Positions 48,972 through 59,951 of a stretch of DNA of 64,000 nucleotides are shown piece by piece. The position numbers were made by a program, and so were the translations under genes. Each line of letters opens with the position of its first letter. Position 1 is the first letter of the stretch. This DNA is from Dickeya chrysanthemi NCPPB 402 (GTDB lineage: Bacteria > Pseudomonadota > Gammaproteobacteria > Enterobacterales > Enterobacteriaceae). The DNA lies in the NCBI RefSeq assembly GCF_000406105.1, contig NZ_CM001974.1, positions 3,857,128-3,921,127 of the forward strand, written 5' to 3'. Below the pieces are notes generated by a model. The model made no database searches, was not told where the DNA came from, and was given only the letters and a program-made list of their open reading frames with translations.

Positions 48972-50072
48972 TTAAAACTGAACCAGCGCCTTACCGGCGC
49001 GAACAAAATTCGGTTTGGTCACGTGCACCGGCATCTCGCGATTGCGAATCTGCACGATAGCCTGCTCGCCGATACCGGCGGGAACACGGGCCAGCGCGAT
49101 GCTGACGCCCAGCGTAGGCGAAAACGACCCGCTGGTGATCACCCCTTCCTGCATGACGCCATGATTATCGGTAAAGCGGACCGGTTGACCGTGACGCAGC
49201 ACGCCTTTTTCAGTCATCACCAAACCAACCAACTGTTCGGTGCCTTCCGCCTGCTGGCGTTCCAGCGCCTCACGGCCGATGAACTGACGATCTTCCGGCT
49301 GCCAGGCGATGGTCCAGCCCATGTTGGTCGCCAGCGGAGAGACGGTTTCATCCATGTCCTGACCGTACAGGTTCATGCCCGCTTCCAGACGCAACGTATC
49401 ACGCGCGCCCAGCCCACAGGGTTTTACGCCAACAGCCAGCAGTTGTTGCCAGAAGCCGACCGCCTGTTCCTGTGGTAACGCAATTTCATAGCCTGCTTCG
49501 CCAGTATAGCCAGTGGTGGCGATAAAGAGGCCGTCGGCCTGCACGCCGAAGAAAGGTTTCATGCCCGCCACGATGTTACGTTGGGCATCGCTCAACAGAC
49601 TACGCACCTTTTCCTGCGCCTGCGGCCCTTGCACGGCTATCAGCGACAGATCTTCGCGTTCGGTGATCGCCACCATGAACGGTTTGGCATGCTCGGTAAT
49701 CCACGCCAGATCCTTTTCACGCGTAGCGGAATTCACCACTAGCCGGAAATAGTCTTCGGTCTGGAAATACACGATTAAATCGTCGATCACGCCGGCCGAC
49801 GGCGTCAGCATGGCGGTATAGAGCGCTTTGCCGGGCTGGGTTAATTTGGCGACATCATTCGCCAGCAGGTAACGCAAAAATTCGCGGACACGGGCGCCGC
49901 GCAAATCCACGATAGTCATGTGCGACACATCGAACATGCCGGCGCTGCTGCGTACGATGTGATGTTCATCCAACTGAGAGCCGTAATGCAGCGGCATCAT
50001 CCAGCCATGAAAGTCCACCATTTTGGCGCCATCGGCCAGATGCTGTTCATACAACGGGGTGTGGTTTGCCAT
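48972..50072 (-). CDS. gcvT: Aminomethyltransferase, T protein
   Basis: 366 residues. Begins [20 protein letters not shown]; has the folate-binding elements [13 protein letters not shown] and [14 protein letters not shown], and the late [17 protein letters not shown]. Transfers the methylene unit to tetrahydrofolate and releases ammonia. First gene of gcvTHP, 32 bp before gcvH; start preceded by a purine-rich site. Confidence 0.97.
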   Translation of the reverse strand: MANHTPLYEQHLADGAKMVDFHGWMMPLHYGSQLDEHHIVRSSAGMFDVSHMTIVDLRGARVREFLRYLLANDVAKLTQPGKALYTAMLTPSAGVIDDLIVYFQTEDYFRLVVNSATREKDLAWITEHAKPFMVAITEREDLSLIAVQGPQAQEKVRSLLSDAQRNIVAGMKPFFGVQADGLFIATTGYTGEAGYEIALPQEQAVGFWQQLLAVGVKPCGLGARDTLRLEAGMNLYGQDMDETVSPLATNMGWTIAWQPEDRQFIGREALERQQAEGTEQLVGLVMTEKGVLRHGQPVRFTDNHGVMQEGVITSGSFSPTLGVSIALARVPAGIGEQAIVQIRNREMPVHVTKPNFVRAGKALVQF

Positions 50073-50581
50073 TCTTTTCTCTCTACGTTAGCCGCGCGTT
50101 GTGATGCCAGGCTCCACGACGCAAACGTTTATCCTGCCGTTGAACTTACCACCGAAGCGCGCGTTCCACCACTCCTATAGCCATAAGTTTATCTATATAA
50201 AAAATCCGTTTTACCTCCATCTAACCATCCCGGCCATAAGAATATAAAACCAATAAATTTAAAAAATTAAAGATTAAAAACCATTTAATAAAAAATAATA
50301 AATATATTAATGCAAAAATAAATGAATAGCTGGTGTGATGCCAAAACACTCCCCGCCAGATTAAATTAGATAAAGTAATGCGAAAAAAGCTTAAAATTAG
50401 ATTATTTCAGGTCACCCGGCATTCGTCTTTGATTGTTTTCACCGGTCGATTTTGTGATCGCCATTCACGATATCTTCCCGACAACGACAATACGCCGTGA
50501 TTGATGGCAGCAATGGGAAGGCAGTTCGCCACGACAGGTTTCACACTGGCGGCATCGGCAGGCTATCCATCAGACAACGGT
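50073..50581. other. Divergent intergenic region gcvT/fucO, gene-free and very AT-rich
   Basis: About 500 bp between gcvT and the fucO control region. 50240-50400 is almost only A and T with runs of AAAT/TTTA, the sort of sequence bound by Lrp, GcvA or H-NS, which regulate gcv in E. coli. I could not place exact sites. No RNA gene or riboswitch fold was recognised. Confidence 0.5.
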
Positions 50582-50595
50582 TTGATTTTTATCAA
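50582..50595 (+). promoter_or_regulatory. Perfect FNR box upstream of fucO
   Basis: TTGAT-TTTT-ATCAA, exact match to the FNR consensus TTGAT-N4-ATCAA, 140 bp before the fucO start. Implies anaerobic activation. A core promoter (possibly GATTAT near 50642) could not be fixed with confidence. Confidence 0.82.
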
Positions 50596-50735
50596 TCAAG
50601 CGCGAGCTTTCACCACCGCCCGCAACAAGCGGAACCAGATTGATTATTGACCTTACAGCTGCCGGCCAGACAGCGAAAAATGGATAGCGGGCAAGCCACC
50701 ATAATTAAAAATCAATATGTTAAGGAGAGTGCATC

Positions 50736-51887
50736 ATGACGCACAGAATGATACTGAATGAAACGTCCTACTTTGGCAGCGGCGCCATCGCCCATTTAAC
50801 AGCAGAGGTGCAACGGCGCGGTTTCCACAAAGCGCTGGTGGTGACGGACAAAGAACTGGTGAAATACGGCGTCGCCGGTAACGTGACCGCCCTGCTGGAT
50901 AAAGCCGGGCTGCCTTATGAGGTGTATGACGGCGTGATCCCCAATCCGACTATCCCCGTCGTCCAGCATGGGGTCGAGCGTTTTCAGGCCTCCGGCGCTG
51001 ATTATCTGATAGCTATCGGCGGCGGTTCCCCGCAAGATACCTGTAAAGCCATCGGTATTATTATCAACAACCCGGAATTCGCGGATGTACGTAGTCTGGA
51101 AGGGGTGGCCGCCACCCGTAAACCCAGTGTGCCGATCTTCGCGATACCGACAACCTCCGGCACCGCCGCCGAAGTCACCATCAATTATGTCATCACCGAT
51201 GAAGAGAAACGGCGTAAATTCGTCTGCGTCGATCCGCACGATATTCCGATTGTGTCGTTTATCGACACAGACATGATGCGCAGTATGCCGGCATCGCTCA
51301 AAGCCGCTACCGGCATCGACGCGCTGACCCACGCTATCGAAGGGTTCACCACTCAGGGCGCCTGGGAACTGACCGACATGCTGCACCTGAAAGCCATCGA
51401 AATCATCAGCCGTTCGCTGCGTGATTCCGTTGCCGGGAAAGTGCAGGGCGTAGAAGACATGGCGCTGGGGCAATACATCGCCGGTATGGGTTTTTCCAAC
51501 GTTGGGCTGGGGCTGGTGCACGGCATGGCACACCCGCTGGGCGCGTTTTATAACACCCCGCATGGCGTCGCCAACGCCATTCTGCTGCCGCATATCATGG
51601 CCTGGAATGCGGAGTATACCGGTGAAAAATTCCGTGCCATCGCCGTTGCCATGGGGGTGAAAGGCGCAGACAACATGCCGCTGGCACAGGTGCGGGAAGC
51701 GGCGATTCAGGCCGTACGCCAACTGGCGCAGGATGTGGATATTCCGGTGCAATTGCGCCAGGTAGGCGTCAAAGAACAGGATATTCCGGCACTGGCGCAG
51801 GCGGCATTTGACGATGTCTGTACCGGCGGCAATCCGCGCCCGGCAACGGTGAAGGAAATTGAAGCGCTGTATCACGCGATCTACTGA
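50736..51887 (+). CDS. fucO: Lactaldehyde reductase / 1,2-propanediol oxidoreductase
   Basis: 383 residues, iron-dependent group III alcohol dehydrogenase; ATG follows AAGGAG. Near-identity in long stretches with E. coli FucO: AIGGGSPQDTCKAIGI (NAD loop GGGSPQD at ~95), TAAEVTINYVITDEEKRRKF, and the metal site HxxxH..H in LVHGMAHPLGAFYNTPHG plus D/H in GIDALTHAIEG. Reduces L-lactaldehyde to 1,2-propanediol in fermentation of fucose or rhamnose. Here it is alone, not in a fuc operon, and sits beside budAB behind an FNR box. Confidence 0.93.
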   Translation: MTHRMILNETSYFGSGAIAHLTAEVQRRGFHKALVVTDKELVKYGVAGNVTALLDKAGLPYEVYDGVIPNPTIPVVQHGVERFQASGADYLIAIGGGSPQDTCKAIGIIINNPEFADVRSLEGVAATRKPSVPIFAIPTTSGTAAEVTINYVITDEEKRRKFVCVDPHDIPIVSFIDTDMMRSMPASLKAATGIDALTHAIEGFTTQGAWELTDMLHLKAIEIISRSLRDSVAGKVQGVEDMALGQYIAGMGFSNVGLGLVHGMAHPLGAFYNTPHGVANAILLPHIMAWNAEYTGEKFRAIAVAMGVKGADNMPLAQVREAAIQAVRQLAQDVDIPVQLRQVGVKEQDIPALAQAAFDDVCTGGNPRPATVKEIEALYHAIY

Positions 51888-52150
51888 TTGCTGACCGCGC
51901 AGCGACGGTTCGACTGCCAACCGTTTTGCGGATAACGCGATCACACGCAACGCAGTCACACGCGAAGCATGGCGGGATGCGGCAAAAAACGCGCGTCCTG
52001 CCAATATCGGACTGTTTATCCTGCCGTTCATGATGCGCGGCAGGTCAGCCAAGCCCCTCCATGTCACAGGAGCTTCAGGACGCGTGGAGCAACAGGTGCC
52101 CATAGTGGTGCCCCAAAATACACCGGGCATCATGGGCGAACAGCGCTCTA
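51888..52150. other. Convergent spacer fucO/budB
   Basis: No gene is supported. It contains loosely repeated text CGATCACACGCAACG / AGTCACACGCGAAG near 51940-51970. The terminator-like hairpin and a 19-bp duplication beyond it are listed separately. Confidence 0.45.
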
Positions 52151-52172
52151 AAAGGCTGCAAAGCCTTGCAGC
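52146..52172 (-). terminator. Probable terminator of budAB
   Basis: Minus strand stem GCTGCAA / TTGCAGC with GGCT loop followed by CTTTTAGAGC. Seven-bp stem with a short T run, 58 bp beyond the budB stop. Confidence 0.5.
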
Positions 52173-52208
52173 AGGTAGGATTAGTACCAGCAGGTAAGAT
52201 TAGTCCTG
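52171..52208. repeat. 19-bp direct duplication downstream of budB
   Basis: GCAGGTAGGATTAGTACCA followed immediately by GCAGGTAAGATTAGTCCTG, 15 of 19 bases shared. Lies between the budB stop and its terminator hairpin. Confidence 0.7.
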
Positions 52209-52229
52209 AGCCGCGGGCGATATCGCGCC

Positions 52230-53909
52230 CTAGATCAGGTGGCTGATATTGACGTTCTCCATCAGGTAATGGTTGTCGGAATAATCCACCGGAATCGCAA
52301 TCACCGCCGGTCCATCGACATCCATTGCCTGCCAGAGCTTCGGCACCAGCTCGGCGGCAGATTCAACGGCGAAACCTTTAGCGCCGAACGCTTCCGCATA
52401 GGCTTTGAAATCGATGGGGCCGAACTTGACGCCGGAAGAGCGGCGATACTTCTTCTCTTCCTGAATTTCCACCATGTTGTAGGCGTTATCTACCCAGATA
52501 ATGTGCAGAATGTTCGATTTCAGCCGCACCGCCGTTTCCAGTTCCATGCTGGACTGCATGAAACCGCCATCCCCGGATACCGACACGACCTTCTGTTTCG
52601 GGTTGACCAACGCAGCGGCGATCGCCCACGGCAGCGCAACCCCCATAGTCTGCTGTCCGTTAGTCATTAGCACCTGACGGGCACGGAAGCTATAGAGATA
52701 ACGCGCCAGCCAGATATGGAAGCTGCCCATATCTACGCACAAGGTCACGTCTTTATTGACCAGATCCTGCATCACCCGCACCAGCCGCAACGGATGGATA
52801 GCAAAACCATCCATGTTGATGGCGCGGGTCGCTAATTGGTGACGCAACTGGCTGCGCTCTTCCAGAATCGCAGCCGCCTGAGGAGACAACACAATCGGCG
52901 AACTCAGTTGCTCGTTGAGCATATCGACGGTAATGCTGATATCGCCGACCAGTTCCACATCCGGGCGGTAGGCGCTTTCCACTTCAGCGGGTAGCACATC
53001 AAGGTGCACCAGCGTAGCCTTACCGGAATTCCACAGCGCCGGGGCGTACTCCACCGGGCTATAACCGACTGTGACGATAAGGTCCGCCTGCTGTAACAGT
53101 TTGTCGCCGGCCTGATTGTTGAACAACCCGACCCGTCCGGCAAAGTGATCAAAATGCTGTTGATCGATAACCCCGGCGGCTTGATAGGTACTGGTCACCG
53201 GCAAGCCGCTATGATGCAGTAACCGACGCAGCGCCTGCGCGTTTTTCGGCTGGCTGGCCATCAACCCCAGCAGTAATATCGGGTTTTTCGCGTTTTTGAT
53301 AAGCCCGGCCACATGTTCGACATCCCGTAGCGGCGCGCTATTGAGGGTCGGCAACGAAGTACGCGCCAGAATCGGGCTGTCTGCCGGTTCGTTGACAATA
53401 TCTTCCGGCAGGCTGATGAACGCGGCGCCCGGCCGGCCAAACTCGGCGGCGCGAAAGGCGTTGGCCATCACTTCTGAAATCGCGGACGACACGGTGATTT
53501 CAGCGCTGTACTTGGTCACCGGCTGAAACAGGCTGACGGTATCCAGGCTTTGATGGGTCAGTTTCAGGCGGTCGGCACGTTTCACCGCGCCCCCCAGCGC
53601 CACCATCGGGTCACCCTCTGCCGTTGCGGTAGCCAGACCGGTCACCAGGTTCGAACAACCGGGTCCGGAGGTCACCAGCGTTACGCCGGCTTTGCCGGTG
53701 AGACGGCCGATGGCCGCCGCCATAAAGGCGCCATTAGCCTCATGCCGTACGGGAATGGTCTGGATCGACGAATCCACCAGTGAATCAAACACGCGATCGA
53801 CTTTTGCACCAGGAATGCCGAAGACATAGTTGACGCCTTGCTGCTCAAGATGTTTTACGATCAGTTCAGCACCACTAGACCAATGCTGTTGACCATCCAT
53901 ATTTTCCAT
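52230..53909 (-). CDS. budB: Catabolic acetolactate synthase
   Basis: 559 residues from ATG 53909 (AGAGGA upstream), the length of Klebsiella BudB. ThDP enzyme: catalytic Glu in [13 protein letters not shown] near residue 50, ThDP/Mg motif [20 protein letters not shown] with N in [11 protein letters not shown]-independent, single-subunit catabolic type. Condenses two pyruvates to acetolactate for the 2,3-butanediol/acetoin pathway, limiting acidification. Downstream gene of budA-budB. Confidence 0.95.
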   Translation of the reverse strand: MENMDGQQHWSSGAELIVKHLEQQGVNYVFGIPGAKVDRVFDSLVDSSIQTIPVRHEANGAFMAAAIGRLTGKAGVTLVTSGPGCSNLVTGLATATAEGDPMVALGGAVKRADRLKLTHQSLDTVSLFQPVTKYSAEITVSSAISEVMANAFRAAEFGRPGAAFISLPEDIVNEPADSPILARTSLPTLNSAPLRDVEHVAGLIKNAKNPILLLGLMASQPKNAQALRRLLHHSGLPVTSTYQAAGVIDQQHFDHFAGRVGLFNNQAGDKLLQQADLIVTVGYSPVEYAPALWNSGKATLVHLDVLPAEVESAYRPDVELVGDISITVDMLNEQLSSPIVLSPQAAAILEERSQLRHQLATRAINMDGFAIHPLRLVRVMQDLVNKDVTLCVDMGSFHIWLARYLYSFRARQVLMTNGQQTMGVALPWAIAAALVNPKQKVVSVSGDGGFMQSSMELETAVRLKSNILHIIWVDNAYNMVEIQEEKKYRRSSGVKFGPIDFKAYAEAFGAKGFAVESAAELVPKLWQAMDVDGPAVIAIPVDYSDNHYLMENVNISHLI

Positions 53910-53964
53910 AATGTTTATCCTCTGCATAACAGTGTGCTTGTGCTTTCAGTACCTGCTCGAAGCC

Positions 53965-54747
53965 TCAACTCTCCACGGAGTGAATCACGCTATCGAGATC
54001 TTCAGGGGATAAATTGGCTTTCAGGAAATCCCTGTCACGGGGAAGATCGATAACCAGTTTGGCGATGGAGCCAAACGTCAGCACGCCTTCTTCCAATTGA
54101 TAATCAAGGATATGTCCACCACCTTTACGATCCTCGGTGATGAAGTGCTCGTGATAACCAGCCACATTAATCCCCTGAACATAGGCAGGACTACGGAAAC
54201 CGACCACGCTGCCCGGACACTGTTCGAAACGGAACGTGGGTTGTTGGGCAATCGCTTCCAGCATCGGTTTATAAGGACGTTCCTGGCGAGGTACCGTACG
54301 GGTTTCAACATGGCTAAATCGGCCATCTATCCGCAGGGCACAAAACAGATTATCTGTTGCAATCAACTCATCAATGCGCCGATGAATCGCTTCACGGTCG
54401 GTCGCTTGTCCGAAATGGATCTGCTCCGTCGGCCGGAAAAACGTCATCACCGCGAAGGGCGTTTTTTGGTATGGCAGCGCCGCACGCGCACTGCCGTCTT
54501 CACGGAGTTGGAAGATACGGCTATTCAGCGCGACCAGTTCACCGTCAAGATTATTAAACGTTCCTAATCCAAAATCGCCATGTTTAAGAAGCTCTTCCAT
54601 CGTGACGTGACCTTCGTAAACGCCATTAATAAGGCCGCTCATTAATGAGGTTTGATAAATAACGCACTCCGGATGCTGTTGTTGATGATGAAGTGCAAAG
54701 CTGGTCAGTTCCCTGACACAGGGGTCGACACAGTTAACATCTTTCAT
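53965..54747 (-). CDS. budA: Alpha-acetolactate decarboxylase
   Basis: 260 residues from ATG 54747 (GGAAGGGG six bases upstream; ATG 54753 lies too close to it). Family text YEGHVTMEELLKHGDFGLGT, zinc ligands H-x-H in AGYHEHFITEDRKGGGH with the third H following, and the catalytic region RTVPRQERPYKPML. Forms acetoin from acetolactate. No budC (acetoin reductase) adjoins, so butanediol formation needs an enzyme encoded elsewhere. Confidence 0.95.
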   Translation of the reverse strand: MKDVNCVDPCVRELTSFALHHQQQHPECVIYQTSLMSGLINGVYEGHVTMEELLKHGDFGLGTFNNLDGELVALNSRIFQLREDGSARAALPYQKTPFAVMTFFRPTEQIHFGQATDREAIHRRIDELIATDNLFCALRIDGRFSHVETRTVPRQERPYKPMLEAIAQQPTFRFEQCPGSVVGFRSPAYVQGINVAGYHEHFITEDRKGGGHILDYQLEEGVLTFGSIAKLVIDLPRDRDFLKANLSPEDLDSVIHSVES

Positions 54748-54864
54748 ATCCATCCCCTTCCAACGATGATCAACTTAAATTTATTTAATGTTTCACTTGA
54801 ATATTGACCTTCGTCACACCAAAGTTCCAATACAGAAAGGTGGCCATTTGGAGATCGAAAATAT

Positions 54865-55758
54865 ATGGAGTTACGTTACCTGCGCTATTTTGTCGCAGTG
54901 GCCTCAACCCGCCACTTCACCCGTGCAGCAGAAATACTGGGCATCTCGCAACCGCCGCTAAGCCAGCAAATTCAAAAGCTTGAGCGGGAAATCGGCACGC
55001 CGCTGTTCAAGCGGCTGACCCGTGGCGTAGAGATGACGGAAGCCGGCGAAGCGCTGTATCAGGACGCCAGCCATATTCTGGAACTGGCCGATTCGGCCGT
55101 AGAAAGGGTGCGCAGCATCGCCCGCGGTGAAAGCGGCGTGATCAACGTCGGCTTTTCCTGCGCGGTCACCTTCCACCCGGCGGTGCTGACGCTGCTGCGC
55201 CGCTATCGGCAGCAGTATCCCAATGTCCGGCTACAGCCGCGTGAAGAACATATTCATGAAATTCTGGAGAGCCTGCGCAACCGCACCACTGATATCGCGT
55301 TTGTACGGCTGCCTGGCGACATTGGCGATGAGTTTGAAGGCGAATTACTGGCGGACGAGCCGATGCGGCTGGTGCTACCGGAACATCACCCCTTCGGCGA
55401 TCAAACACGAATCAATCTTGGGCAGTTGCAGCATGAACCCTTGATCATTTTCCCGCGGGAACTGTGCCCCAGCCTGCACGACCTGATTGTCCGCGCCTGC
55501 TACCTGTCGGGTTACCAACCGAAAATCAATCCGTTGGCGCCGCACCTCACCGCCACCATCAGTATGGTGGCGTCGGGTTTTGGCGTGACCTTTGTTCCTG
55601 CATCGATGACCAGCATCCAGACCGGTAATGTGACGTATCACGATACCAACACGCCGCACCTCACCACGCAGATTGCCGTCATCTGGCGTAAGCATGACCG
55701 CTCCGCCACGCTGCTCAATATGTTGCAGCTGGTACGCCACTATCTGCACCACGCCTGA
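54865..55758 (+). CDS. budR: LysR-family regulator of the acetoin genes
   Basis: 297 residues. N-terminal HTH MELRYLRYFVAVASTRHFTR..AAEILGISQPPLSQQIQKLE, then the substrate-binding domain. Divergent from budA with a 117-bp intergenic region, the arrangement of budR/alsR regulators that respond to acetate. A perfect hairpin (55777-55800, ACCTGCCGT/ACGGCAGGT) follows the stop codon. Confidence 0.9.
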   Translation: MELRYLRYFVAVASTRHFTRAAEILGISQPPLSQQIQKLEREIGTPLFKRLTRGVEMTEAGEALYQDASHILELADSAVERVRSIARGESGVINVGFSCAVTFHPAVLTLLRRYRQQYPNVRLQPREEHIHEILESLRNRTTDIAFVRLPGDIGDEFEGELLADEPMRLVLPEHHPFGDQTRINLGQLQHEPLIIFPRELCPSLHDLIVRACYLSGYQPKINPLAPHLTATISMVASGFGVTFVPASMTSIQTGNVTYHDTNTPHLTTQIAVIWRKHDRSATLLNMLQLVRHYLHHA

Positions 55759-55849
55759 CTGCCGTCAGCATACAAAACCTGCCGTCGTTAAACGGCAGGT
55801 CATCGAAAAATCACACGACATCGGTTGTATAGCCGAAAATCTGATATAT

Positions 55850-55868
55850 GATATTAGTTATCATTATC
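55850..55868 (+). promoter_or_regulatory. Fur box upstream of small membrane protein gene
   Basis: GATATTAGTTATCATTATC matches the 19-bp Fur consensus (GATAATGATAATCATTATC) at 15 positions, ending 16 bp before the start codon at 55885. Repression by iron-bound Fur is expected. Confidence 0.75.
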
Positions 55869-55884
55869 AATAAAAGAGACCGCC

Positions 55885-56181
55885 ATGCTGACTGCCATGA
55901 TCGCCGCCTGCGGGCTATGGGGAATAAGCTGGTATTTTGGCAAACGCTTATCCAGTGCCTGGGGCATACTGCTACCGGCAACGCTGATGCCGCTGCTGGC
56001 CCTGCCGGAACTGAATCTCACCCATCTGAAATACATCTGTGCACTGGCGATGCTGCTCACATTAAGCATGCTGTTTCACCGCCGTATGCGCCACTATCTG
56101 CTGCTGCCGTCCTGCATTGCGCTGGCAGGCGGCCTGGCGGCGCTGTCGCTCACGCTCAGAGGGTGGCAACACTGGCCCTGA
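55885..56181 (+). CDS. Small inner-membrane protein, DUF1435-like (yjjZ position)
   Basis: 98 residues with three hydrophobic helices (about 2-18, 23-62 in two parts, 70-90) and a short basic loop HRRMRH. No catalytic motif. It precedes the tRNA-Leu cluster and rsmC, where E. coli has the DUF1435 gene yjjZ next to Fur-controlled fhuF; fhuF is absent here but the Fur box remains. Function unknown; assignment by position and character more than by sequence. Confidence 0.65.
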   Translation: MLTAMIAACGLWGISWYFGKRLSSAWGILLPATLMPLLALPELNLTHLKYICALAMLLTLSMLFHRRMRHYLLLPSCIALAGGLAALSLTLRGWQHWP

Positions 56182-56275
56182 AGCAGCCTGATATTCAGAA
56201 ATCTTAGATAAAACAGATGGTTGATATCGTTATTGAGGAGTATTGCTGTGCTGGAGCAAAGAAGAATAAGGAGAG

Positions 56276-56361
56276 TGGTGCGAAGAGAGGGACTTGAACC
56301 CTCACGTCCTAAGGACACTAACACCTGAAGCTAGCGCGTCTACCAATTCCGCCACCTTCGC
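56276..56361 (-). tRNA. tRNA-Leu (CAG), copy 3 in transcription order
   Basis: 86 nt with encoded CCA. Minus strand GCGAAGG acceptor, D arm GGCGGAATTGGTAGACGCG, anticodon loop CTTCAGGTG (CAG), long variable arm TGTCCTTAGGACG typical of tRNA-Leu, T arm AGGGTTCAAGTCCCT. Confidence 0.97.
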
Positions 56362-56405
56362 ACTGTGTACTACGATTTACTGCAATGTGTTGATTTGCAT
56401 CCCAG

Positions 56406-56491
56406 TGGTGCGAAGAGAGGGACTTGAACCCTCACGTCCTGAGGACACTAACACCTGAAGCTAGCGCGTCTACCAATTCCGCCACCTTCGC
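56406..56491 (-). tRNA. tRNA-Leu (CAG), copy 2 in transcription order
   Basis: Same as the neighbouring copies except one base in the variable-arm loop (CCTCAGG instead of CCTTAGG on the minus strand). Encoded CCA, anticodon CAG. Part of a three-gene tRNA operon like E. coli leuQPV. Confidence 0.97.
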
Positions 56492-56523
56492 AGGTACTGT
56501 GAAATACAAATCTGTGGTGAGTT

Positions 56524-56609
56524 TGGTGCGAAGAGAGGGACTTGAACCCTCACGTCCTAAGGACACTAACACCTGAAGCTAGCGCGTCTACCAATTCCGC
56601 CACCTTCGC
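56524..56609 (-). tRNA. tRNA-Leu (CAG), first in transcription order
   Basis: 86 nt, identical to the copy at 56276-56361. The three genes are about 32-45 bp apart and transcribed on the minus strand, so one precursor is likely. Confidence 0.97.
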
Positions 56610-56724
56610 AAACCCAGCAACATTACGTCACAAATGTCACCACGGAGGCGCATTCTAGAGGTTTTGCCATCAACGTCAATGATTATTTCCATCCCGTTGC
56701 CGTATTTGCTGTAAAAATCAGCAC

Positions 56725-57627
56725 TCAGACAAACGGCGCCTGATGAAAGTACTGCGACAGCCACTCGATAACCACCCGAATACGCGGCGCCAGAAAGCGC
56801 CCGGACGGATACATCACATACAGCGGCATGTCGGGCGGCGGCAACTGCGGCAGGATTTCCACCAGTTCTCCGCTCGCCAGCAACGACGCCAGGCCGTAAC
56901 GCGGCGCCTGAATAATCCCCATGCCGGCCTGACAAGCCGCGATATAAGCATCGGTGCCGTTGATTTCCACCAGACTGGGCAACGTGCGGGTAATGACGTT
57001 CCCTTGTTGCATAAACTCCAACGGGTAGCGTTGCGATGTGCGGAGCGAAAAATAGCCGACCATCCGGTGGGACGTCAGCGCTTCCAGCGAGTCAGGTACG
57101 CCAAATTCCGCGCAGTAGGCGGCTGAAGCACAGGTAACCTGCGACAGTGACGGCAGCGAACGCGCCACCAGCGAATCATCCTCAACCTGCCAGGCGCGCA
57201 GTACGCAGTCCACGCCTTCACGCATCACGTTAATCGCTGAATCGTTGGCGCTCAGCACCAGCGAAATCTGCGGATAGCGGCGGTAAAACGCGGGCAACGA
57301 CGGGATCACCACCTGCCGCGCCAGCGAGTGCGGCATGTCGATACGCACACGGCCGCTGGGCTGCTGGCGCTGATGGGAAAACAGCGCATCGGTCTCATCG
57401 ATCTCCGCCAACAACTGCACACAGCGCTGGTAATACAACAAGCCTTCGTCCGTTACCTGCACCTGGCGGGTGGTGCGTTGCAACAGACGCACGCCCAACC
57501 GCAATTCCAGCCGTTTCAGCGTCTGGCTGACGGTGGCGCGCGGCAGCCCCAGCTTTTCCGCCGCCCGGCTGAAACTTTCCGTCTCCACGATGCGCACGAA
57601 GACCCGCATGGCCTGAACCTGATCCAT
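56725..57627 (-). CDS. LysR-family regulator
   Basis: 300 residues. HTH at the N-terminus (MRVFVRIVETESFSRAAEKL, GLPRATVSQTLKRLE), then an effector domain with RVRIDMPHSLARQVVIPSLP, as in regulators of the YafC/DsdC-like CrgA subgroup that often control a divergent oxidoreductase. Divergent from the aldo/keto reductase at 57742, with a perfect palindrome between them. Effector unknown. Confidence 0.88.
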   Translation of the reverse strand: MDQVQAMRVFVRIVETESFSRAAEKLGLPRATVSQTLKRLELRLGVRLLQRTTRQVQVTDEGLLYYQRCVQLLAEIDETDALFSHQRQQPSGRVRIDMPHSLARQVVIPSLPAFYRRYPQISLVLSANDSAINVMREGVDCVLRAWQVEDDSLVARSLPSLSQVTCASAAYCAEFGVPDSLEALTSHRMVGYFSLRTSQRYPLEFMQQGNVITRTLPSLVEINGTDAYIAACQAGMGIIQAPRYGLASLLASGELVEILPQLPPPDMPLYVMYPSGRFLAPRIRVVIEWLSQYFHQAPFV

Positions 57628-57640
57628 CCCCCGGCTCCAT

Positions 57641-57659
57641 TGTTTGTATTTTACAAACA
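57641..57659. promoter_or_regulatory. Perfect palindrome, probable LysR operator
   Basis: TGTTTGTA-TTT-TACAAACA, an 8-3-8 perfect inverted repeat with the T-N11-A pattern of LysR sites, 14 bp upstream of the regulator start and 83 bp before the aldo/keto reductase. Confidence 0.7.
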
Positions 57660-57741
57660 GTGTTGCATAAAACTGCGAATTTATCTTTTTAACTCAAACA
57701 ACCACACTGCATAGACAAACCGAACAACACGGAGCAACAAC

Positions 57742-58737
<996 letters not shown>

Positions 58738-58748
58738 ACGTCGCATGA

Positions 58749-58770
58749 CGCCCGGCAGAAACGCCGGGCG
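58749..58770. terminator. Hairpin between convergent aldo/keto reductase and rsmC
   Basis: 8-bp stem CGCCCGGC / GCCGGGCG, six-base loop, no T run on either strand. Possible shared terminator. Confidence 0.4.
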
Positions 58771-58776
58771 GCTTAG

Positions 58777-59805
58777 TTAGCGTTTTTTATTACGACGCAG
58801 CACCGCGCGATAAACGCGGAAACGACCGGTCTGGGCAAGAACTTCGTGGCTGCCGAAGGTCTCGTCCAGCAGCGCCGGGTACGGCAGAAAGGCGTTGGCG
58901 ACGATGCGCAGTTCGCCTTCGATGTTCAGATGAGCGGCGGCGCCTCGAATCATCATTTCTGCCGCATGCAGGCTGGTTTGCATGCCGTCGTGGAACGGCG
59001 GGTTAGAGATAATCAAATCAAAGCGCCCCTGAATATCAGAGTAAACGTTGCTGGCAATCACCTGCCCTTCCAGGCCATTCGCCGCCAGCGTCGCCCGGCT
59101 GGCTTCCAGCGCAGCCGCGCCGACATCACTCAGCGTCAGGCGGATTTTCGGCGATAGCCGGGCAAACGACGCCGCCAACACCCCGGCGCCGCAGGCAAGA
59201 TCGAGCACTTTACCTTTACGATGCGGCTCCAGCGTCGAAAGCAGCAACTGGCTGCCGACATCCAGACCATCACGGCTGAATACCCCCGGCAGCGTACAAA
59301 CCGTTGCGCCATCTACATCATATTCCTGCCACCAATCCTCCAGTGCAAACGCGGAGGGCGCATCCAGACGGCCGTGATACAAACCGCAGCGACGCGCGCT
59401 GTCAATCTTATTGATGGCGGCGATCGGCTCCAGAATCCCTTCGGCGCTGCGCACACCGCTGCGGTTCTCGCCGACAACAAAAATCTCACAGCCGACCGGC
59501 AGCAGCGACAGCAGATTAGACAGCTGGAACTGCGCTTCCTGTTTGCTCTTCGGCCAGTAGTAAATCAGGGTGTCACACCCGGCCACCATTTCCGCCTGCG
59601 CCAGCAACGAAAAATGCGCGTTGTCGCCCAATACAGGCTGCAACTGCTGCCAGTGATGATATTGCGTGGTGTGCACGGTCACCGAAGCCGCCTCAAAATG
59701 CGCGGGCAGCGTATCCTGCAAATCACCGGCAAACAGTACCCGGCGGGCAACAAATTCATCACTATGGCGCAGTATCACTTCACTGGCGGGGGTTAATGCT
59801 GACAT
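58777..59805 (-). CDS. rsmC: 16S rRNA (guanine-1207-N2)-methyltransferase
   Basis: 342 residues from ATG 59805 (E. coli 343). N-terminal degenerate methyltransferase-like domain, C-terminal active domain with SAM motif [17 protein letters not shown] near residue 198 and catalytic NPPFHDG near 267. Modifies G1207 of 16S rRNA. Divergent from holD as in E. coli. Confidence 0.96.
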   Translation of the reverse strand: MSALTPASEVILRHSDEFVARRVLFAGDLQDTLPAHFEAASVTVHTTQYHHWQQLQPVLGDNAHFSLLAQAEMVAGCDTLIYYWPKSKQEAQFQLSNLLSLLPVGCEIFVVGENRSGVRSAEGILEPIAAINKIDSARRCGLYHGRLDAPSAFALEDWWQEYDVDGATVCTLPGVFSRDGLDVGSQLLLSTLEPHRKGKVLDLACGAGVLAASFARLSPKIRLTLSDVGAAALEASRATLAANGLEGQVIASNVYSDIQGRFDLIISNPPFHDGMQTSLHAAEMMIRGAAAHLNIEGELRIVANAFLPYPALLDETFGSHEVLAQTGRFRVYRAVLRRNKKR

Positions 59806-59951
59806 CAGGTCTGGCTCCTCAATAAACTGAGCGGGGATTATAGTGGTTTGTTGGCGCAGGTTCAGCGATTTGTTAGCATAGCGCCGCACTATCGTGCACC
59901 GTTATCATCATGATCATCGGGCACCACCATCGCACGCAGAGTGAGTAAGGC

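Noticed and set aside
50796..52133. 445-codon minus-strand open frame opposite fucO
   Set aside because: Antisense to a clear FucO sequence; no motif or ribosome binding site.
56276..56609. Three near-identical ~86-bp repeats with short spacers, considered as a repeat array
   Set aside because: Each folds as a complete tRNA-Leu with encoded CCA; not CRISPR.
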